Positions 45,506 to 55,217 are shown, counted from the stretch's first letter. The stretch: 64,000 nt of DNA from an uncultured Allomuricauda sp. (GCF_947499585.1 NZ_CANMOO010000001.1:248001-312000); one strand, 5' to 3'. The notes: generated by a model from the sequence alone, not told the origin. Numbers and translations: made by a program.

Positions 45506-46840
45506 TTACTTTTCAGACTTATTCATCATTTGTTTTGCAAGATCAGCACCAATTAAAGATTCTAAAAGGGTGTTGTCTGGGTTTTTATTAGAACCACCTT
45601 CTATAAATATCTCAGGTAATCGTAGTTCTTTTAACTCACGAGCTACGCCTACTGAAGTTTTATAGTCCCACTCTGCACGCTCTTGCGGGGTTAGTCCAGC
45701 AGTTACCAATTTTGCATTCTGATATGATTCTGCATCTGCGGCTACTTTTTTACTCAGTGCCTTGAACTTCTCTACCTCAAACTGCTTTTTTTCCTTAACA
45801 AGGTTGAATTCTGCAACTTTGGCCTCAGTTTCTGCTGCAATGGTCTTCTGTATCTGTTCTTTTTCTAAACGAGCTCTCTCTGTAGCTTTATCTGCTTCAC
45901 CACGTGCTTTTTCTTTTTGCGCTCGGTAGAACTCTCTTTCGGCTTGCTGCTTTTCTAACTGGGTCTGTGCCACTTCTTCCTTCTGTAATTGCAATCTATT
46001 ATCAAAAGTTGCTTCCCAGTCAATTTCAGTTACTACAGCTTGTATCACAGTTAGCCCATAAGCTTTAAGTGAGTTGCCTTTTTCGCGAACAGGTTCACCA
46101 TTTCTAATTTGAATGCGAAACCTTTTATGTTTGGTGTCTTTATTTACTATGGTCCTAACAGTACTGCTATCGCCAATAATTTCCCTGGTTTGATTATCTG
46201 CGTACTCTTCCAATACATACATTCCATTCTCCAATTGATCTTTAAAATAACGATCAAAATCTGAAGCTTGACCAGAGATATAATCTTGGGCGTCCATAAG
46301 TTTGCAGGTATTTTTTATAGACTGATCAATATTGGGGATAATCCTAGATCGTATCATGTTCTTCTCAGTTTTGTTACGGTCTGCAACGGATAAAAATTGA
46401 GCCTCATTCTCTGTATTTATACTTATGACCACGGAGGTCGCAATCCGAGCCTTTACAGCATCGCTAAAAGCCCAGTATTTGGCTTCATCCACATTGGCAT
46501 ATTCGCTTTGCTCGCCTAAACCATGTTCTTGACTGGGGATTACATATTTAATGGGTAATTCAAATTGAATAGGGATTAATCTGCCCCACATTTTAGTGTG
46601 TATTCCCTGTCTAAAAACTGCTTTCTGACCGCCCCAGGGATATTGCACCGCGTAAGCTGTACCAGGTTCCGCATAAAAGAAGGTTCCGGTAACAATACTT
46701 AGCACAATACCAATACCTATTATTTGAAGGCTTCTCTTTGCGGAGAACCATTGCAATAATTTGGCATTTTTAAAAAGCGGTTTTGTAACCAGTGTAACAA
46801 TTCCTAATAGTATAATGAGTATTCCAAATGAAGTAATCAT
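45506..46840 (-). CDS. SPFH/Band 7 (prohibitin-like) membrane protein
   Basis: This 444-aa protein has one or two N-terminal transmembrane helices (about 3-20 and 38-55), an SPFH domain (about 60-290) and a long Glu/Lys/Ala-rich coiled coil (about 285-390). SPFH proteins form membrane-bound rings or scaffolds that affect protease activity and membrane domains. A 21-aa hydrophobic ORF with a similar leader lies just upstream on the same strand. Confidence 0.88.
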   Translation of the reverse strand: MITSFGILIILLGIVTLVTKPLFKNAKLLQWFSAKRSLQIIGIGIVLSIVTGTFFYAEPGTAYAVQYPWGGQKAVFRQGIHTKMWGRLIPIQFELPIKYVIPSQEHGLGEQSEYANVDEAKYWAFSDAVKARIATSVVISINTENEAQFLSVADRNKTEKNMIRSRIIPNIDQSIKNTCKLMDAQDYISGQASDFDRYFKDQLENGMYVLEEYADNQTREIIGDSSTVRTIVNKDTKHKRFRIQIRNGEPVREKGNSLKAYGLTVIQAVVTEIDWEATFDNRLQLQKEEVAQTQLEKQQAEREFYRAQKEKARGEADKATERARLEKEQIQKTIAAETEAKVAEFNLVKEKKQFEVEKFKALSKKVAADAESYQNAKLVTAGLTPQERAEWDYKTSVGVARELKELRLPEIFIEGGSNKNPDNTLLESLIGADLAKQMMNKSEK

Positions 46841-46858
46841 AGTGATTGGTTTTAAGGG

Positions 46859-46924
46859 TTAAACAAAAATGAAAGCGATGAGTTGTATGAGCAACATCAC
46901 CAAAAATTTAGCTATTGTAATCAT
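46859..46924 (-). CDS. Possible 21-aa hydrophobic membrane peptide
   Basis: The ORF starts at the ATG at 46924 and ends 18 bp before the SPFH start. The product begins 'MITIAKFLVMLL' and is one transmembrane helix with a single Lys. Its leader (ACCCTTAAAATCAATCA) repeats that of the SPFH gene (ACCCTTAAAACCAATCA), and both proteins begin with Met-Ile-Thr. It may be a real small protein, a leader peptide, or a remnant of a local duplication of the SPFH start. Confidence 0.4.
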   Translation of the reverse strand: MITIAKFLVMLLIQLIAFIFV

Positions 46925-47366
46925 TGTATTGATTGATTTTAAGGGTTGAAAAAACTACTGTTAACCGGTTACGTTATTTAATATAAAATGAGAATAATCA
47001 TGTTTCCAAATTTTTGGAAGTAAATCAATACAATTGAATACAAGATTGTAGGTTTAAAAATGAAATAGCATTTAAAATTTATGTGACTTCCTTGAAAAAA
47101 GTATCATAATGAAATAAGAAAAGATATTTTTTATAATAAAATGTAAGATTTATAGGGGTGTTTTAATCAAGATTTTGAAAACCAAGGGGCCTTTCGTTTA
47201 AAAAAGTATTGATTTTGATGATTTCATTTCCGAGCATGAGGAAGAGATGGTATTTTTTAAAGAAGTTTTTTAAGAAGAATTTGAGTGATTTTTGACGCAT
47301 AATTTTTTCCCCTTCAAACGTATGTGCGAATAAATCTTCATCTATATTTACAGCAAATTTTTATCG
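46925..47366. other. Intergenic region with palindrome TAACCGGTTA
   Basis: The only clear element is a perfect 10-bp palindrome at 46962-46971, about 40 bp upstream of the 21-aa ORF. A short acidic open stretch near 47215-47270 has no convincing start and was not called. Confidence 0.35.
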
Positions 47367-48305
47367 TTGGGAAATCTACTTTTTATTATTCTGGGTCTTG
47401 TACTCCTCATCTTGGGAGGAAATTGGTTGTTAAAGGCTGCGGTAGCCTTATCACTGAGATTGGCAATTCCAAAAATAATTATAGGAATGACAGTGGTTTC
47501 CTTTGCTACTTCTGCACCTGAACTTATTGTAAGTATAAAGGCTGCTCTGGATGGTTTTCCTGATTTGGCTCTTGGGAATGTAGTAGGGTCTAATATTGCA
47601 AATTTAGGCTTGGTATTGGCTATCACCGTTTTATTGGGGAGTATAGATGTTCGAAAAAGTTTTTATACTACAGATTGGCCGGTAATGATGGTTGCTTCAT
47701 TACTTTTTGTAGGCTTCATTTATTTTGATGGAGTACTACAGCAGTATGAAGGTATTATCATGGTGGTTTTTTTGTTTTTGTTCCTTATTTACCTGCTCAG
47801 ATTTCAGAAAACAGCCGTTGTGGATGAAATGCCAGAAGATGATATTCCTTTACCGTTATATAAAATTGTGATGTTCTTGGGGATAGGAGGCACAGCACTT
47901 TGGGGTGGTTCAGAGTTATTGATTGATGGCGCTGTAGGAATGGCCTCTACCTTTGGAGTTAGTGATAGGATCATTGGAATAACCATTGTTTCTGTAGGTA
48001 CAAGTATTCCAGAATTGGCAGCATCTATCATCGCAATTTTGAAAAAGGAAAAAGCTATTTCTCTAGGGAATTTAATTGGCTCCAATATTTTTAATCTTTT
48101 AGCGGTTCTTGGAATTACATCAATAATTACTCCTATAACAGTTGTGGACCAAGGTTTGCTTTCTAGCGATATTTTCTGGATGCTGGGTATTTCCTTTCTA
48201 ATACTCCCATTGGTGTTCTTTCCAAAAGGACTGCGGTTGGGGTGGAGAGATGGTTTGGTCTTGATGATTTTCTATATAGTTTTCGTATACCTTACCGTAA
48301 CATAA
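47367..48305 (+). CDS. Ca2+/cation exchanger (CaCA family, YrbG-like)
   Basis: This is a 312-aa polytopic protein with a TTG start, chosen because the frame upstream is closed at 47331 and contains no ATG. The two alpha-repeats that form the ion-binding centre are present: 'GMTVVSFATSAPEL' (40-53) and 'GITIVSVGTSIPEL' (about 205). It exchanges Na+ or another cation (H+ or K+) for Ca2+ at the inner membrane. It is monocistronic, with a terminator right after. Confidence 0.88.
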   Translation: MGNLLFIILGLVLLILGGNWLLKAAVALSLRLAIPKIIIGMTVVSFATSAPELIVSIKAALDGFPDLALGNVVGSNIANLGLVLAITVLLGSIDVRKSFYTTDWPVMMVASLLFVGFIYFDGVLQQYEGIIMVVFLFLFLIYLLRFQKTAVVDEMPEDDIPLPLYKIVMFLGIGGTALWGGSELLIDGAVGMASTFGVSDRIIGITIVSVGTSIPELAASIIAILKKEKAISLGNLIGSNIFNLLAVLGITSIITPITVVDQGLLSSDIFWMLGISFLILPLVFFPKGLRLGWRDGLVLMIFYIVFVYLTVT

Positions 48306-48332
48306 AAAACCGCCCCAATAGGGACGGCTTTT
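48306..48332. terminator. Bidirectional intrinsic terminator
   Basis: AAAACCGCCC and GGGACGGCTTTT form a stem with one mismatch and a bulge, flanked by A/T runs, between the convergent exchanger and glutamine synthetase genes. Confidence 0.7.
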
Positions 48333-48358
48333 AAACTATAATCAACAATTAATGTATA

Positions 48359-49369
48359 CTATACGTCAGCAGATTTTACTGTTTTAATAATTCTACCTGC
48401 AATTTTGTAAGGATCACCATTAGAAGCAGGTCTTCTGTCTTCTAACCATCCTTTCCAACCTTTTTCTACGGTAATGATTGGGATTCTAATAGATGCCCCT
48501 CTGTCAGAAACACCATAAGAGAAATCAGATACGTGGGCAGTTTCATGTAATCCAGTTAAACGCTCATCATTAAATTCCCCATATACATCCATATGTTCAT
48601 CAGTAACTGGTCTAAATGCCTCACATATTTTTTCATATATTTCTTTAGAACCACAAGTTCGTAAAGTTGTGTTAGAGAAGTTGGCATGCATACCAGAACC
48701 ATTCCAATCTCCTTTTACAGGTTTAGGATGGTATTCAATATAATACCCATGTTTTTCTGTCAATCTATCTAATAAATAACGGGCAATCCAAATCTCATCA
48801 CCTGCTTTTTTGGCTCCTTTGGCAAATAATTGAAACTCCCATTGGCCAGGTGCGACTTCTTGGTTGATACCTTCAAAATTTAATCCAGCTTCAATACATA
48901 AATCCGCATGTTCTTCAACAAGATCTCTCCCCCAAGTATATCTACCTCCCACTGAGCAGTAGTATTTACCTTGTGGCCCAGGAAATCCACCACGTGGAAA
49001 ACCTAAAGGCAAATCTGTTTTCGTATCCATTAGGAAATATTCTTGTTCAAAGCCAAACCAGAAATCATCATCATCATCATCAATTTTAGCTCTTGCATTG
49101 GAAGGATGCGGTGTTCCATCAGCACTTAAAACTTCTGCCATTATCAACCAGCCATTTTTTCTTACCGGATCAGGAAAAATAGCAACAGGTTTTAATAAAC
49201 AATCGGAAGAACCTCCTGATGCTTGTTCAGTTGATGAGCCGTCAAAAGACCAAATTGGACAGTCTTCTAATTTTCCACTAAAGTCGTTTTCAACTTTGGT
49301 TTTGCTTCTCATGTTTTGAGTTGGTTCGTGACCATCTAACCAGATGTATTCTAATTTTGATTTACTCAT
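48359..49369 (-). CDS. Glutamine synthetase, short GSII-type (beta-grasp)
   Basis: This is a 336-aa GSII-like enzyme. It starts with the beta-grasp part ('YIWLDGHEPTQNMRSKT', 'CPIWSFDGSSTEQASG'). 'GFEQEYFLMD' and 'NQEVAPGQWEFQLF' are metal/glutamate-site motifs, and 'SGMHANFS' and 'RGASIRIP' are ATP-site motifs. It makes glutamine from glutamate and ammonia. It is divergent from the GSIII gene across 211 bp. Confidence 0.92.
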   Translation of the reverse strand: MSKSKLEYIWLDGHEPTQNMRSKTKVENDFSGKLEDCPIWSFDGSSTEQASGGSSDCLLKPVAIFPDPVRKNGWLIMAEVLSADGTPHPSNARAKIDDDDDDFWFGFEQEYFLMDTKTDLPLGFPRGGFPGPQGKYYCSVGGRYTWGRDLVEEHADLCIEAGLNFEGINQEVAPGQWEFQLFAKGAKKAGDEIWIARYLLDRLTEKHGYYIEYHPKPVKGDWNGSGMHANFSNTTLRTCGSKEIYEKICEAFRPVTDEHMDVYGEFNDERLTGLHETAHVSDFSYGVSDRGASIRIPIITVEKGWKGWLEDRRPASNGDPYKIAGRIIKTVKSADV

Positions 49370-49391
49370 AATTGCGGTAGTTATTTGTTCT

Positions 49392-49399
49392 CAAATTTA
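49392..49399 (-). promoter_or_regulatory. -7 promoter element TAAATTTG for GSII
   Basis: This is a TAnnTTTG match on the minus strand 22 bp before the start codon. The -33 position is not TTG. Confidence 0.4.
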
Positions 49400-49552
49400 C
49401 GATTGACAAAAATATATTTTTCATTTGATAATATCCATTTTAAAGGGTTAAAATAACAAACAAGTTGTAATAATTTAATTTACCCCTAAATTATGAAGGG
49501 TTAAATGAAAAAAAAGTAATTTTTGAAGCATATATTATTAAATTCTTAATTG

Positions 49553-49560
49553 TAATTTTG
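49553..49560 (+). promoter_or_regulatory. -7 promoter element TAATTTTG for GSIII
   Basis: This is a TAnnTTTG match 20 bp before the GSIII ATG. The -33 position is unclear. Confidence 0.4.
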
Positions 49561-49580
49561 TAATCTAAATGTATTAAACA

Positions 49581-51767
49581 ATGTCAAATACTAGATTTGA
49601 AGCTTTGGCAGAAAGCCGTAAAAGAACCCATCCGAATATTGAAGAAACAGGTAGGCGTTCAGAATTGTTTGGAAAGAATGTGTTCAATGAGGATAGAATG
49701 CTCCAGTTTTTAACAAAAGAAGCATATGACAAAGTGAAATCTGCCATTTTTCAGGGAAGTAAAATAGATAGAAAAATTGCGGATCAAGTTGCGGAAGGAA
49801 TGAAGGCTTGGGCCTTATCAATGGGAGCAACGCACTATACACATTGGTTTCAACCTTTGACAGGTTCTACAGCAGAAAAACACGATGCTTTTTTTGATAT
49901 ACTGCCAGATGGCAAAGCAATGGAAAAATTTGGGGGAGCGCAATTGGTTCAACAAGAACCAGATGCTTCCAGTTTTCCAAGTGGTGGAATACGGAATACC
50001 TTTGAGGCAAGGGGTTATACGGCATGGGACCCTACATCTCCCGCATTTATTTACAAAACAACACTTTGCATACCCACAATTTTTGTGGCCTATACAGGAG
50101 AAGCATTAGATAATAAAGCACCTTTGCTTAGAGCATTACATGCTGTTGATGAAGCCGCTACAGGAGTAGCGCAATTTTTTGATAAAAACGTTCGTAAAGT
50201 ATACGCAACCTTGGGTTGGGAACAGGAATATTTTTTGTTAGACAAGTCATTGGCGCAATCCAGACTTGATATAGTGATGACTGGGAGAACGTTAGTAGGC
50301 AATCCTGCCGCTAAAGGTCAGCAATTGGATGATCATTACTTTGGGGTTATTCCGGCCAGGGTCTTGAGTTTTATGAGTGATTTGGAAAAACAGTGTACAA
50401 AACTGGGTATTCCGGTAAAAACAAGGCATAACGAGGTAGCACCAAACCAGTTTGAACTGGCTCCGGTTTTTGAAGAAGCCAATCTTTCCGTAGATCACAA
50501 CCTATTATTGATGGATGTTATGGAAGAGATTGCTGACAGACATAATTTTAGGGTACTGTTTCATGAAAAACCTTTTGCAGGGGTTAATGGTTCGGGTAAA
50601 CATAATAATTGGTCCTTGGCAACGGATACTGGCGTCAACCTTTTGAGTCCAGGTTCTACGCCAATGAAAAACCTTCAGTTCTTGACTTTTTTTATAAACA
50701 CCATAAAAGCGGTTGATACATACGAAGAACTGTTGCGTTCCTCTATCGCATCAGCAAGTAACGATCATAGACTAGGCGCTAATGAGGCACCTCCATCCAT
50801 TATTTCTATTTTTATTGGAGCACAGTTAAGCGATGTTTTGGATGAATTGGAGGGAGTTTCCAAAGGAAAACTTTCACCAGAAGAGAAAACAGAACTTAAA
50901 CTCAATGTGGTTGGTAAGATTCCCGAAATTTTACTGGATAATACCGATCGTAACAGAACATCTCCATTTGCCTTTACCGGAAATAAGTTTGAAATGAGGG
51001 GGGTTGGAGCAAAGACCAATTGTGCCAAACCAATGACCATTTTAAATACCATTGTTGCTAAGCAGCTCACCAACTTTAAAAAAGAAGTGGATGCATTGAT
51101 AGATAAGAAAAGCCTTAAAAAAGATGAGGCGGTCTTTAATGTGTTAAGAGAATATATTAAGACTTCAAAAAGAATTCGTTTTGATGGGGATGGTTATGGA
51201 ATGGAATGGCAAGACGAGGCCAGGAGAAGGAAGTTAAGCAATAACAAAAATACTCCAGAGGCTCTACAAGTGCTTACTTCCAAAGAAAGTGTCGCGCTTT
51301 TCAAGGATATGGATGTTATGAGCGAGGTGGAGTTGAAAGCGCATCAAGAAGTTGAACTGGAAGCTTATATCTTACATCTTCAGATTGAAGGAAGGGTATT
51401 GGGTGAAATGGTTTACAGTCATATCATTCCTGCTGCTTTGCGTTATCAAAATTTACTTTTGGAAAATGTGAAAGGCTTAAAAGAGGTGTATGGAGCTGCC
51501 TACAACAAAGTGGCGGAAAGTCAATTAAATATTTTAGAGCAGATAGGGGAGCATATGATTGAGATCAAAAAGCAGACCGACGAAATGACCGCTGCACGCA
51601 GACGTGCGAATGCACTTTCAACAATCAATAAAAAAGCCCAAGCGTACTGCAATAATGTAAAGCCTCATTTTGATGCTATTCGTGAGCAATCAAATAAGCT
51701 GGAAAAATTAATTTCGGACGATTTATGGCCATTGACCAAGTATAGAGAATTGTTGTTTGCCAAGTAA
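49581..51767 (+). CDS. glnN: Glutamine synthetase type III
   Basis: This is a 728-aa GSIII, the large form typical of Bacteroidota and cyanobacteria. Motifs include 'GWEQEYFLLDKSLA', 'TRHNEVAPNQFELAPVFEEA', 'FAGVNGSGKHNNWS' (ATP site) and 'NRTSPFAFTGNKFEMRGVGA'. It is normal in length. Having both GSII and GSIII divergent from one promoter region points to joint nitrogen control. Confidence 0.95.
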   Translation: MSNTRFEALAESRKRTHPNIEETGRRSELFGKNVFNEDRMLQFLTKEAYDKVKSAIFQGSKIDRKIADQVAEGMKAWALSMGATHYTHWFQPLTGSTAEKHDAFFDILPDGKAMEKFGGAQLVQQEPDASSFPSGGIRNTFEARGYTAWDPTSPAFIYKTTLCIPTIFVAYTGEALDNKAPLLRALHAVDEAATGVAQFFDKNVRKVYATLGWEQEYFLLDKSLAQSRLDIVMTGRTLVGNPAAKGQQLDDHYFGVIPARVLSFMSDLEKQCTKLGIPVKTRHNEVAPNQFELAPVFEEANLSVDHNLLLMDVMEEIADRHNFRVLFHEKPFAGVNGSGKHNNWSLATDTGVNLLSPGSTPMKNLQFLTFFINTIKAVDTYEELLRSSIASASNDHRLGANEAPPSIISIFIGAQLSDVLDELEGVSKGKLSPEEKTELKLNVVGKIPEILLDNTDRNRTSPFAFTGNKFEMRGVGAKTNCAKPMTILNTIVAKQLTNFKKEVDALIDKKSLKKDEAVFNVLREYIKTSKRIRFDGDGYGMEWQDEARRRKLSNNKNTPEALQVLTSKESVALFKDMDVMSEVELKAHQEVELEAYILHLQIEGRVLGEMVYSHIIPAALRYQNLLLENVKGLKEVYGAAYNKVAESQLNILEQIGEHMIEIKKQTDEMTAARRRANALSTINKKAQAYCNNVKPHFDAIREQSNKLEKLISDDLWPLTKYRELLFAK

Positions 51768-51864
51768 TATGGACCACGAAGACATTTTTTCAATGTGTTT
51801 ACAAAGAATAATAGATCCTACAATTAATTGATGGCTTTCTACTATTTTTGCCCAAATCTTATTT

Positions 51865-53043
51865 ATGTCCTCAGACAACAGTAAAAGATATGCCCAAAGG
51901 GGGGTTTCAGCTTCAAAAGAAGACGTGCACAACGCCATAAAAAACATTGATAAAGGGCTTTTTCCTAAAGCTTTTTGCAAGATAGTTCCTGACTATTTAA
52001 CAGGTAGTGAAGAGCATTGTTTGGTGATGCATGCAGATGGAGCGGGAACAAAATCTTCATTGGCGTACATGTATTGGAAAGAAACTGGTGATGTTTCTGT
52101 CTGGAAGGGTATTGCCCAAGATGCACTTATTATGAATGTAGATGACCTAATTTGTGTAGGGGCTACCAATAATATCATGTTATCATCCACCATAGGACGA
52201 AATAAAAATTTGATTCCCGGGGAGGTTATTTCTGCCATTATCAATGGAACAGAAGAGTTGATAGCTGATTTAAAAAAACATGGAATGATTATCCATTCCA
52301 CAGGTGGGGAAACAGCTGATGTAGGGGATTTGGTGCGTACCATTATCGTTGATTCTACGGTAACGGCACGAATTAAAAGGGATGAGGTAATTGATAACGC
52401 CAATATAAAGGCTGGAGATGTTATTGTTGGTTTGGCTTCCTTTGGTCAGGCAACCTACGAAAACGAATATAATGGCGGAATGGGAAGTAATGGACTTACC
52501 TCTGCCAGGCATGATGTTTTTGGCAAGTATCTGGCCGAAAAGTACCCAGAAAGTTATGATGAGTCCGTTCCTGAGGAACTTGTGTACTCTGGAAATACAA
52601 AACTAACCGATGATGTTACCGATTCTCCATTGGATGCGGGAAAACTGGTTTTGTCACCAACTAGAACTTATGCTCCAATTATTAAAAAGATATTAGAGAA
52701 ATATTCCTCAGAACAAATCCATGGAATAGTGCATTGTAGTGGTGGTGCCCAGACCAAAATTCTACACTTTGTGGAACACCTCCATATTATTAAAGATAAC
52801 ATGTTTTCCATTCCTCCTTTATTCAAATTAATCCAGGAGCAATCTGGTACCGATTGGAAGGAAATGTACCAAGTTTTCAATTGTGGACACCGAATGGAAT
52901 TGTATGTGGATGAACAAGTTGCCGAGGATATCATTTCTATTTCAAAAAGTTTCAATGTGGACGCGCAAATTATAGGGCGAGTGGAAAATGCAGAACATAA
53001 AAAACTGACCATCAAAAGTGAATTTGGACTCTTTGAATATTAG
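51865..53043 (+). CDS. purM: Phosphoribosylformylglycinamidine cyclo-ligase (AIR synthetase)
   Basis: This is a 392-aa PurM of the longer Bacteroidota type. It has the N-terminal 'RYAQRGVSASKEDVH', 'MHADGAGTKSSLAY' (ATP/Mg site), 'STGGETADVGDLV' and C-terminal 'NCGHRMELYV'. It carries out the ATP-dependent ring closure of FGAM to AIR in purine synthesis. It appears to be alone, with no other pur genes adjacent. Confidence 0.88.
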   Translation: MSSDNSKRYAQRGVSASKEDVHNAIKNIDKGLFPKAFCKIVPDYLTGSEEHCLVMHADGAGTKSSLAYMYWKETGDVSVWKGIAQDALIMNVDDLICVGATNNIMLSSTIGRNKNLIPGEVISAIINGTEELIADLKKHGMIIHSTGGETADVGDLVRTIIVDSTVTARIKRDEVIDNANIKAGDVIVGLASFGQATYENEYNGGMGSNGLTSARHDVFGKYLAEKYPESYDESVPEELVYSGNTKLTDDVTDSPLDAGKLVLSPTRTYAPIIKKILEKYSSEQIHGIVHCSGGAQTKILHFVEHLHIIKDNMFSIPPLFKLIQEQSGTDWKEMYQVFNCGHRMELYVDEQVAEDIISISKSFNVDAQIIGRVENAEHKKLTIKSEFGLFEY

Positions 53044-53089
53044 CATACGATTCAGCATAATTTAACGTTCTTTCTATAAACCCCGCGCT

Positions 53090-53545
53090 ATGGAAAGAAA
53101 AGAATTCTTAAGAAGTTTAGGAGCAAGTGCTGCATTTGCCCTAACATTCCCTTGTTTACATGGATGTTCATCCGATTCTGAAGACCTGGAACAGTTCCCG
53201 GAACCAGACGGAGTGGACTTTACCGTAGATTTAGATGCTGCTGAGGCGGCTCCTCTTGCAAACAACGGCGGCTTTATTTTAGTGAAATCCGATCAAAACT
53301 TTAATTATACAGATATTGTTGTTGCCAGAAACCTTGAGGGAAATCTTATTGCCGCCAGTCAAATCTGTAGTCATCAGCAAACAGAAGAAGTAAGATTTAT
53401 TTCTGAAGATGGTGGAATTTTTAGATGTTCTACCCATGGCTCAAGGTTTAGCCAGACAGGAACGCCTTTAAATTCAATTACCAGCAACCCTTTACGGGTT
53501 TTTAATACTGAACTCACAGGAACTACGCTACGGGTTTTTGAATAG
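53090..53545 (+). CDS. Rieske [2Fe-2S] protein, exported
   Basis: This is a 151-aa protein with an N-terminal leader (about 1-26; Cys26 in 'LHGCSSD' could be a lipobox). Both Rieske cluster motifs are present: C93-x-H95 and C113-x-x-H116 ('FRCSTHGSRF'). It should hold a 2Fe-2S centre and pass electrons in the periplasm. It leads a five-gene plus-strand cluster with thioredoxin, ApbE, DUF4266 and DUF3570 genes. Confidence 0.88.
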   Translation: MERKEFLRSLGASAAFALTFPCLHGCSSDSEDLEQFPEPDGVDFTVDLDAAEAAPLANNGGFILVKSDQNFNYTDIVVARNLEGNLIAASQICSHQQTEEVRFISEDGGIFRCSTHGSRFSQTGTPLNSITSNPLRVFNTELTGTTLRVFE

Positions 53546-53568
53546 CTTTAAATTTTAAGATTAAACGT

Positions 53569-54006
53569 ATGAAACAATTATTGCTTTTAGCATTTTGTCT
53601 TTTTTTTGGCACAATACAGGCTCAACAGTGGCAAGATACTTTTGATGATGCCGTCAAGCTCGCCAATGAGGAGGACAAGCCTATTGTTTTGGTATTTTCA
53701 GGTTCAGATTGGTGTCCACCTTGTATTAGGTTAAAGCGAAATATTTTGGATTCAGAAGATTTTAAAAAATATGCTTCTGCAAACTATGTTTTATATAATG
53801 CGGATTTCCCAAAAAAGAAAAAAAACCAACTTCAACAAGATAAACTCAACTCCAACAAATCTCTTGCAGAGCAATATAATCCAAAAGGACATTTTCCCTT
53901 AGTTGTGGTTATGGATAAACAAAAATCGGTTTTAGGAAAAACAGGTTTTAATAGAAAGAACTCTCCACAAGAATATATTTCCTTGTTGAATGATTTTATA
54001 AAATGA
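53569..54006 (+). CDS. Secreted thioredoxin-like protein
   Basis: This is a 145-aa protein with a signal peptide (1-19) and active site W48-C-P-P-C52. It is probably a periplasmic disulfide reductase or oxidase. The 'CPPC' variant and the wording 'LVFSGSDWCPPC' are typical of thioredoxin-fold partners of ApbE clusters in Bacteroidota. It overlaps apbE by 4 bp. Confidence 0.88.
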   Translation: MKQLLLLAFCLFFGTIQAQQWQDTFDDAVKLANEEDKPIVLVFSGSDWCPPCIRLKRNILDSEDFKKYASANYVLYNADFPKKKKNQLQQDKLNSNKSLAEQYNPKGHFPLVVVMDKQKSVLGKTGFNRKNSPQEYISLLNDFIK

Positions 54007-54998
54007 AAGCATTTCTAGTCCTTTTTTGCAGCTTACTTTGCACGCTGTCCAAAGGACAAATGCAAGAGGATGTTACCGTAAAAAGAACATTGAAACTCAT
54101 GGGCACCCGGTTTGAAATAACTGTGATAGCCCCCAATGAGGATATCGGTTATATAAATATTGATGAAGCCGTTTCAGAGATTGAACGGATAGAGAAGATA
54201 ATATCTTCATGGGATGAAGCCTCAGAAACTGCATTGGTCAATAAAAATGCTGGTATAAAACCAGTGAAAGTATCTACCGAGCTTTATCATTTAGTAGAAC
54301 GGGCAAAAAAGATTTCTGAGATTACTGATGGTGCTTTTGATATTTCTTATGCTTCCATGGACAATATTTGGAAGTTCGATGGAAGTATGAAAGGTATGCC
54401 TACGGAAGACGAATTACGTCAGTCAGTTTCAAAAATCGGTCATAAAAAAATACTACTTGATCCTATTGAACAGACCATTTATTTATCAGAACCAGGAATG
54501 CGTATTGGTTTCGGGGCAATAGGTAAGGGATATGCCGCTGACCGTGCAAAAGAGCTTTTGATATCTAAACAAGTGAAAGGTGGTGTAATTAATGCGTCTG
54601 GAGATTTAACAACCTGGGGAACAAAAGTAACAGGAGAAAAATGGTTGATTGGCATTGCCAATCCATTGAGCAAGGATAAAGTCTTTAGCTGGTTGCCAGT
54701 GGTGGAATCTTCAGTTGCTACCTCTGGTAATTATGAAAAGTATGTTATCCTGAACGAAAAAAAATATTCCCATATTATAGACCCAAGAACCGGTTACCCT
54801 ACTACGGGAGTCAATAGTGTTTCTGTGTTCACAAAAAATGCCGAATTAAGTGATGCTCTGGCTACCGCAGTTTTTATAATGGGAAAGGATAGTGGAATTC
54901 ATCTCATTAATCAAATGGATGGTGTTGAGGTTGTTGTTGTGGATTCTGATAACAAAATTCATAAAAGTTCAGGAATCTTGTTTGATAAAAATCAGTAA
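54003..54998 (+). CDS. apbE: FAD:protein FMN transferase (ApbE)
   Basis: This 331-aa enzyme has a signal peptide. ApbE attaches FMN to a Thr/Ser of target flavoproteins in the periplasm using FAD. Motifs include 'LMGTRFEITV', 'GFGAIGKGYAADRA' and 'HIIDPRTGYPTTGVNSVSVF' followed by 'SDALATAVFIMG'. Translationally coupled to the thioredoxin gene. Its target flavoprotein is not evident in the cluster. Confidence 0.93.
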   Translation: MKAFLVLFCSLLCTLSKGQMQEDVTVKRTLKLMGTRFEITVIAPNEDIGYINIDEAVSEIERIEKIISSWDEASETALVNKNAGIKPVKVSTELYHLVERAKKISEITDGAFDISYASMDNIWKFDGSMKGMPTEDELRQSVSKIGHKKILLDPIEQTIYLSEPGMRIGFGAIGKGYAADRAKELLISKQVKGGVINASGDLTTWGTKVTGEKWLIGIANPLSKDKVFSWLPVVESSVATSGNYEKYVILNEKKYSHIIDPRTGYPTTGVNSVSVFTKNAELSDALATAVFIMGKDSGIHLINQMDGVEVVVVDSDNKIHKSSGILFDKNQ

Positions 54999-55007
54999 AT
55001 TTAAGAT

Positions 55008-55217
55008 ATGCGAAAACTTCTTTTTTTATTCGCTTTACTAGTATTCTCTAGTTCCTGTGTGGCAGTGCGTGAGTATGACAAGGTTTACCTAAATGACATT
55101 GAAATGCAGTTGGGCGCAAAAACATCTGAGCGTTTTGAAACGAATTTTCAAATTTATAGAGAGGCTTCGGCTGGGGCCAATGGTGGTAAAACAGGAGGTG
55201 GTTGTGGTTGTAATTAA
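55008..55217 (+). CDS. DUF4266 small lipoprotein
   Basis: This 69-aa lipoprotein (C17) has the DUF4266 block 'YLNDIEMQLGAKTSERFETN' and a Gly-rich tail ending 'GGGCGCN'. The two tail cysteines could bind metal or be redox-active with the nearby thioredoxin; this is inference. It is nearly always found next to DUF3570, as here. Confidence 0.9.
   Translation: MRKLLFLFALLVFSSSCVAVREYDKVYLNDIEMQLGAKTSERFETNFQIYREASAGANGGKTGGGCGCN

Noticed and set aside
47215..47290. Short acidic open stretch upstream of the exchanger gene
   Set aside because: No start codon or ribosome site; could be a gene remnant but cannot be supported.
51768..51830. 20-aa ORF between glnN and purM
   Set aside because: No supporting signals and no recognisable sequence.
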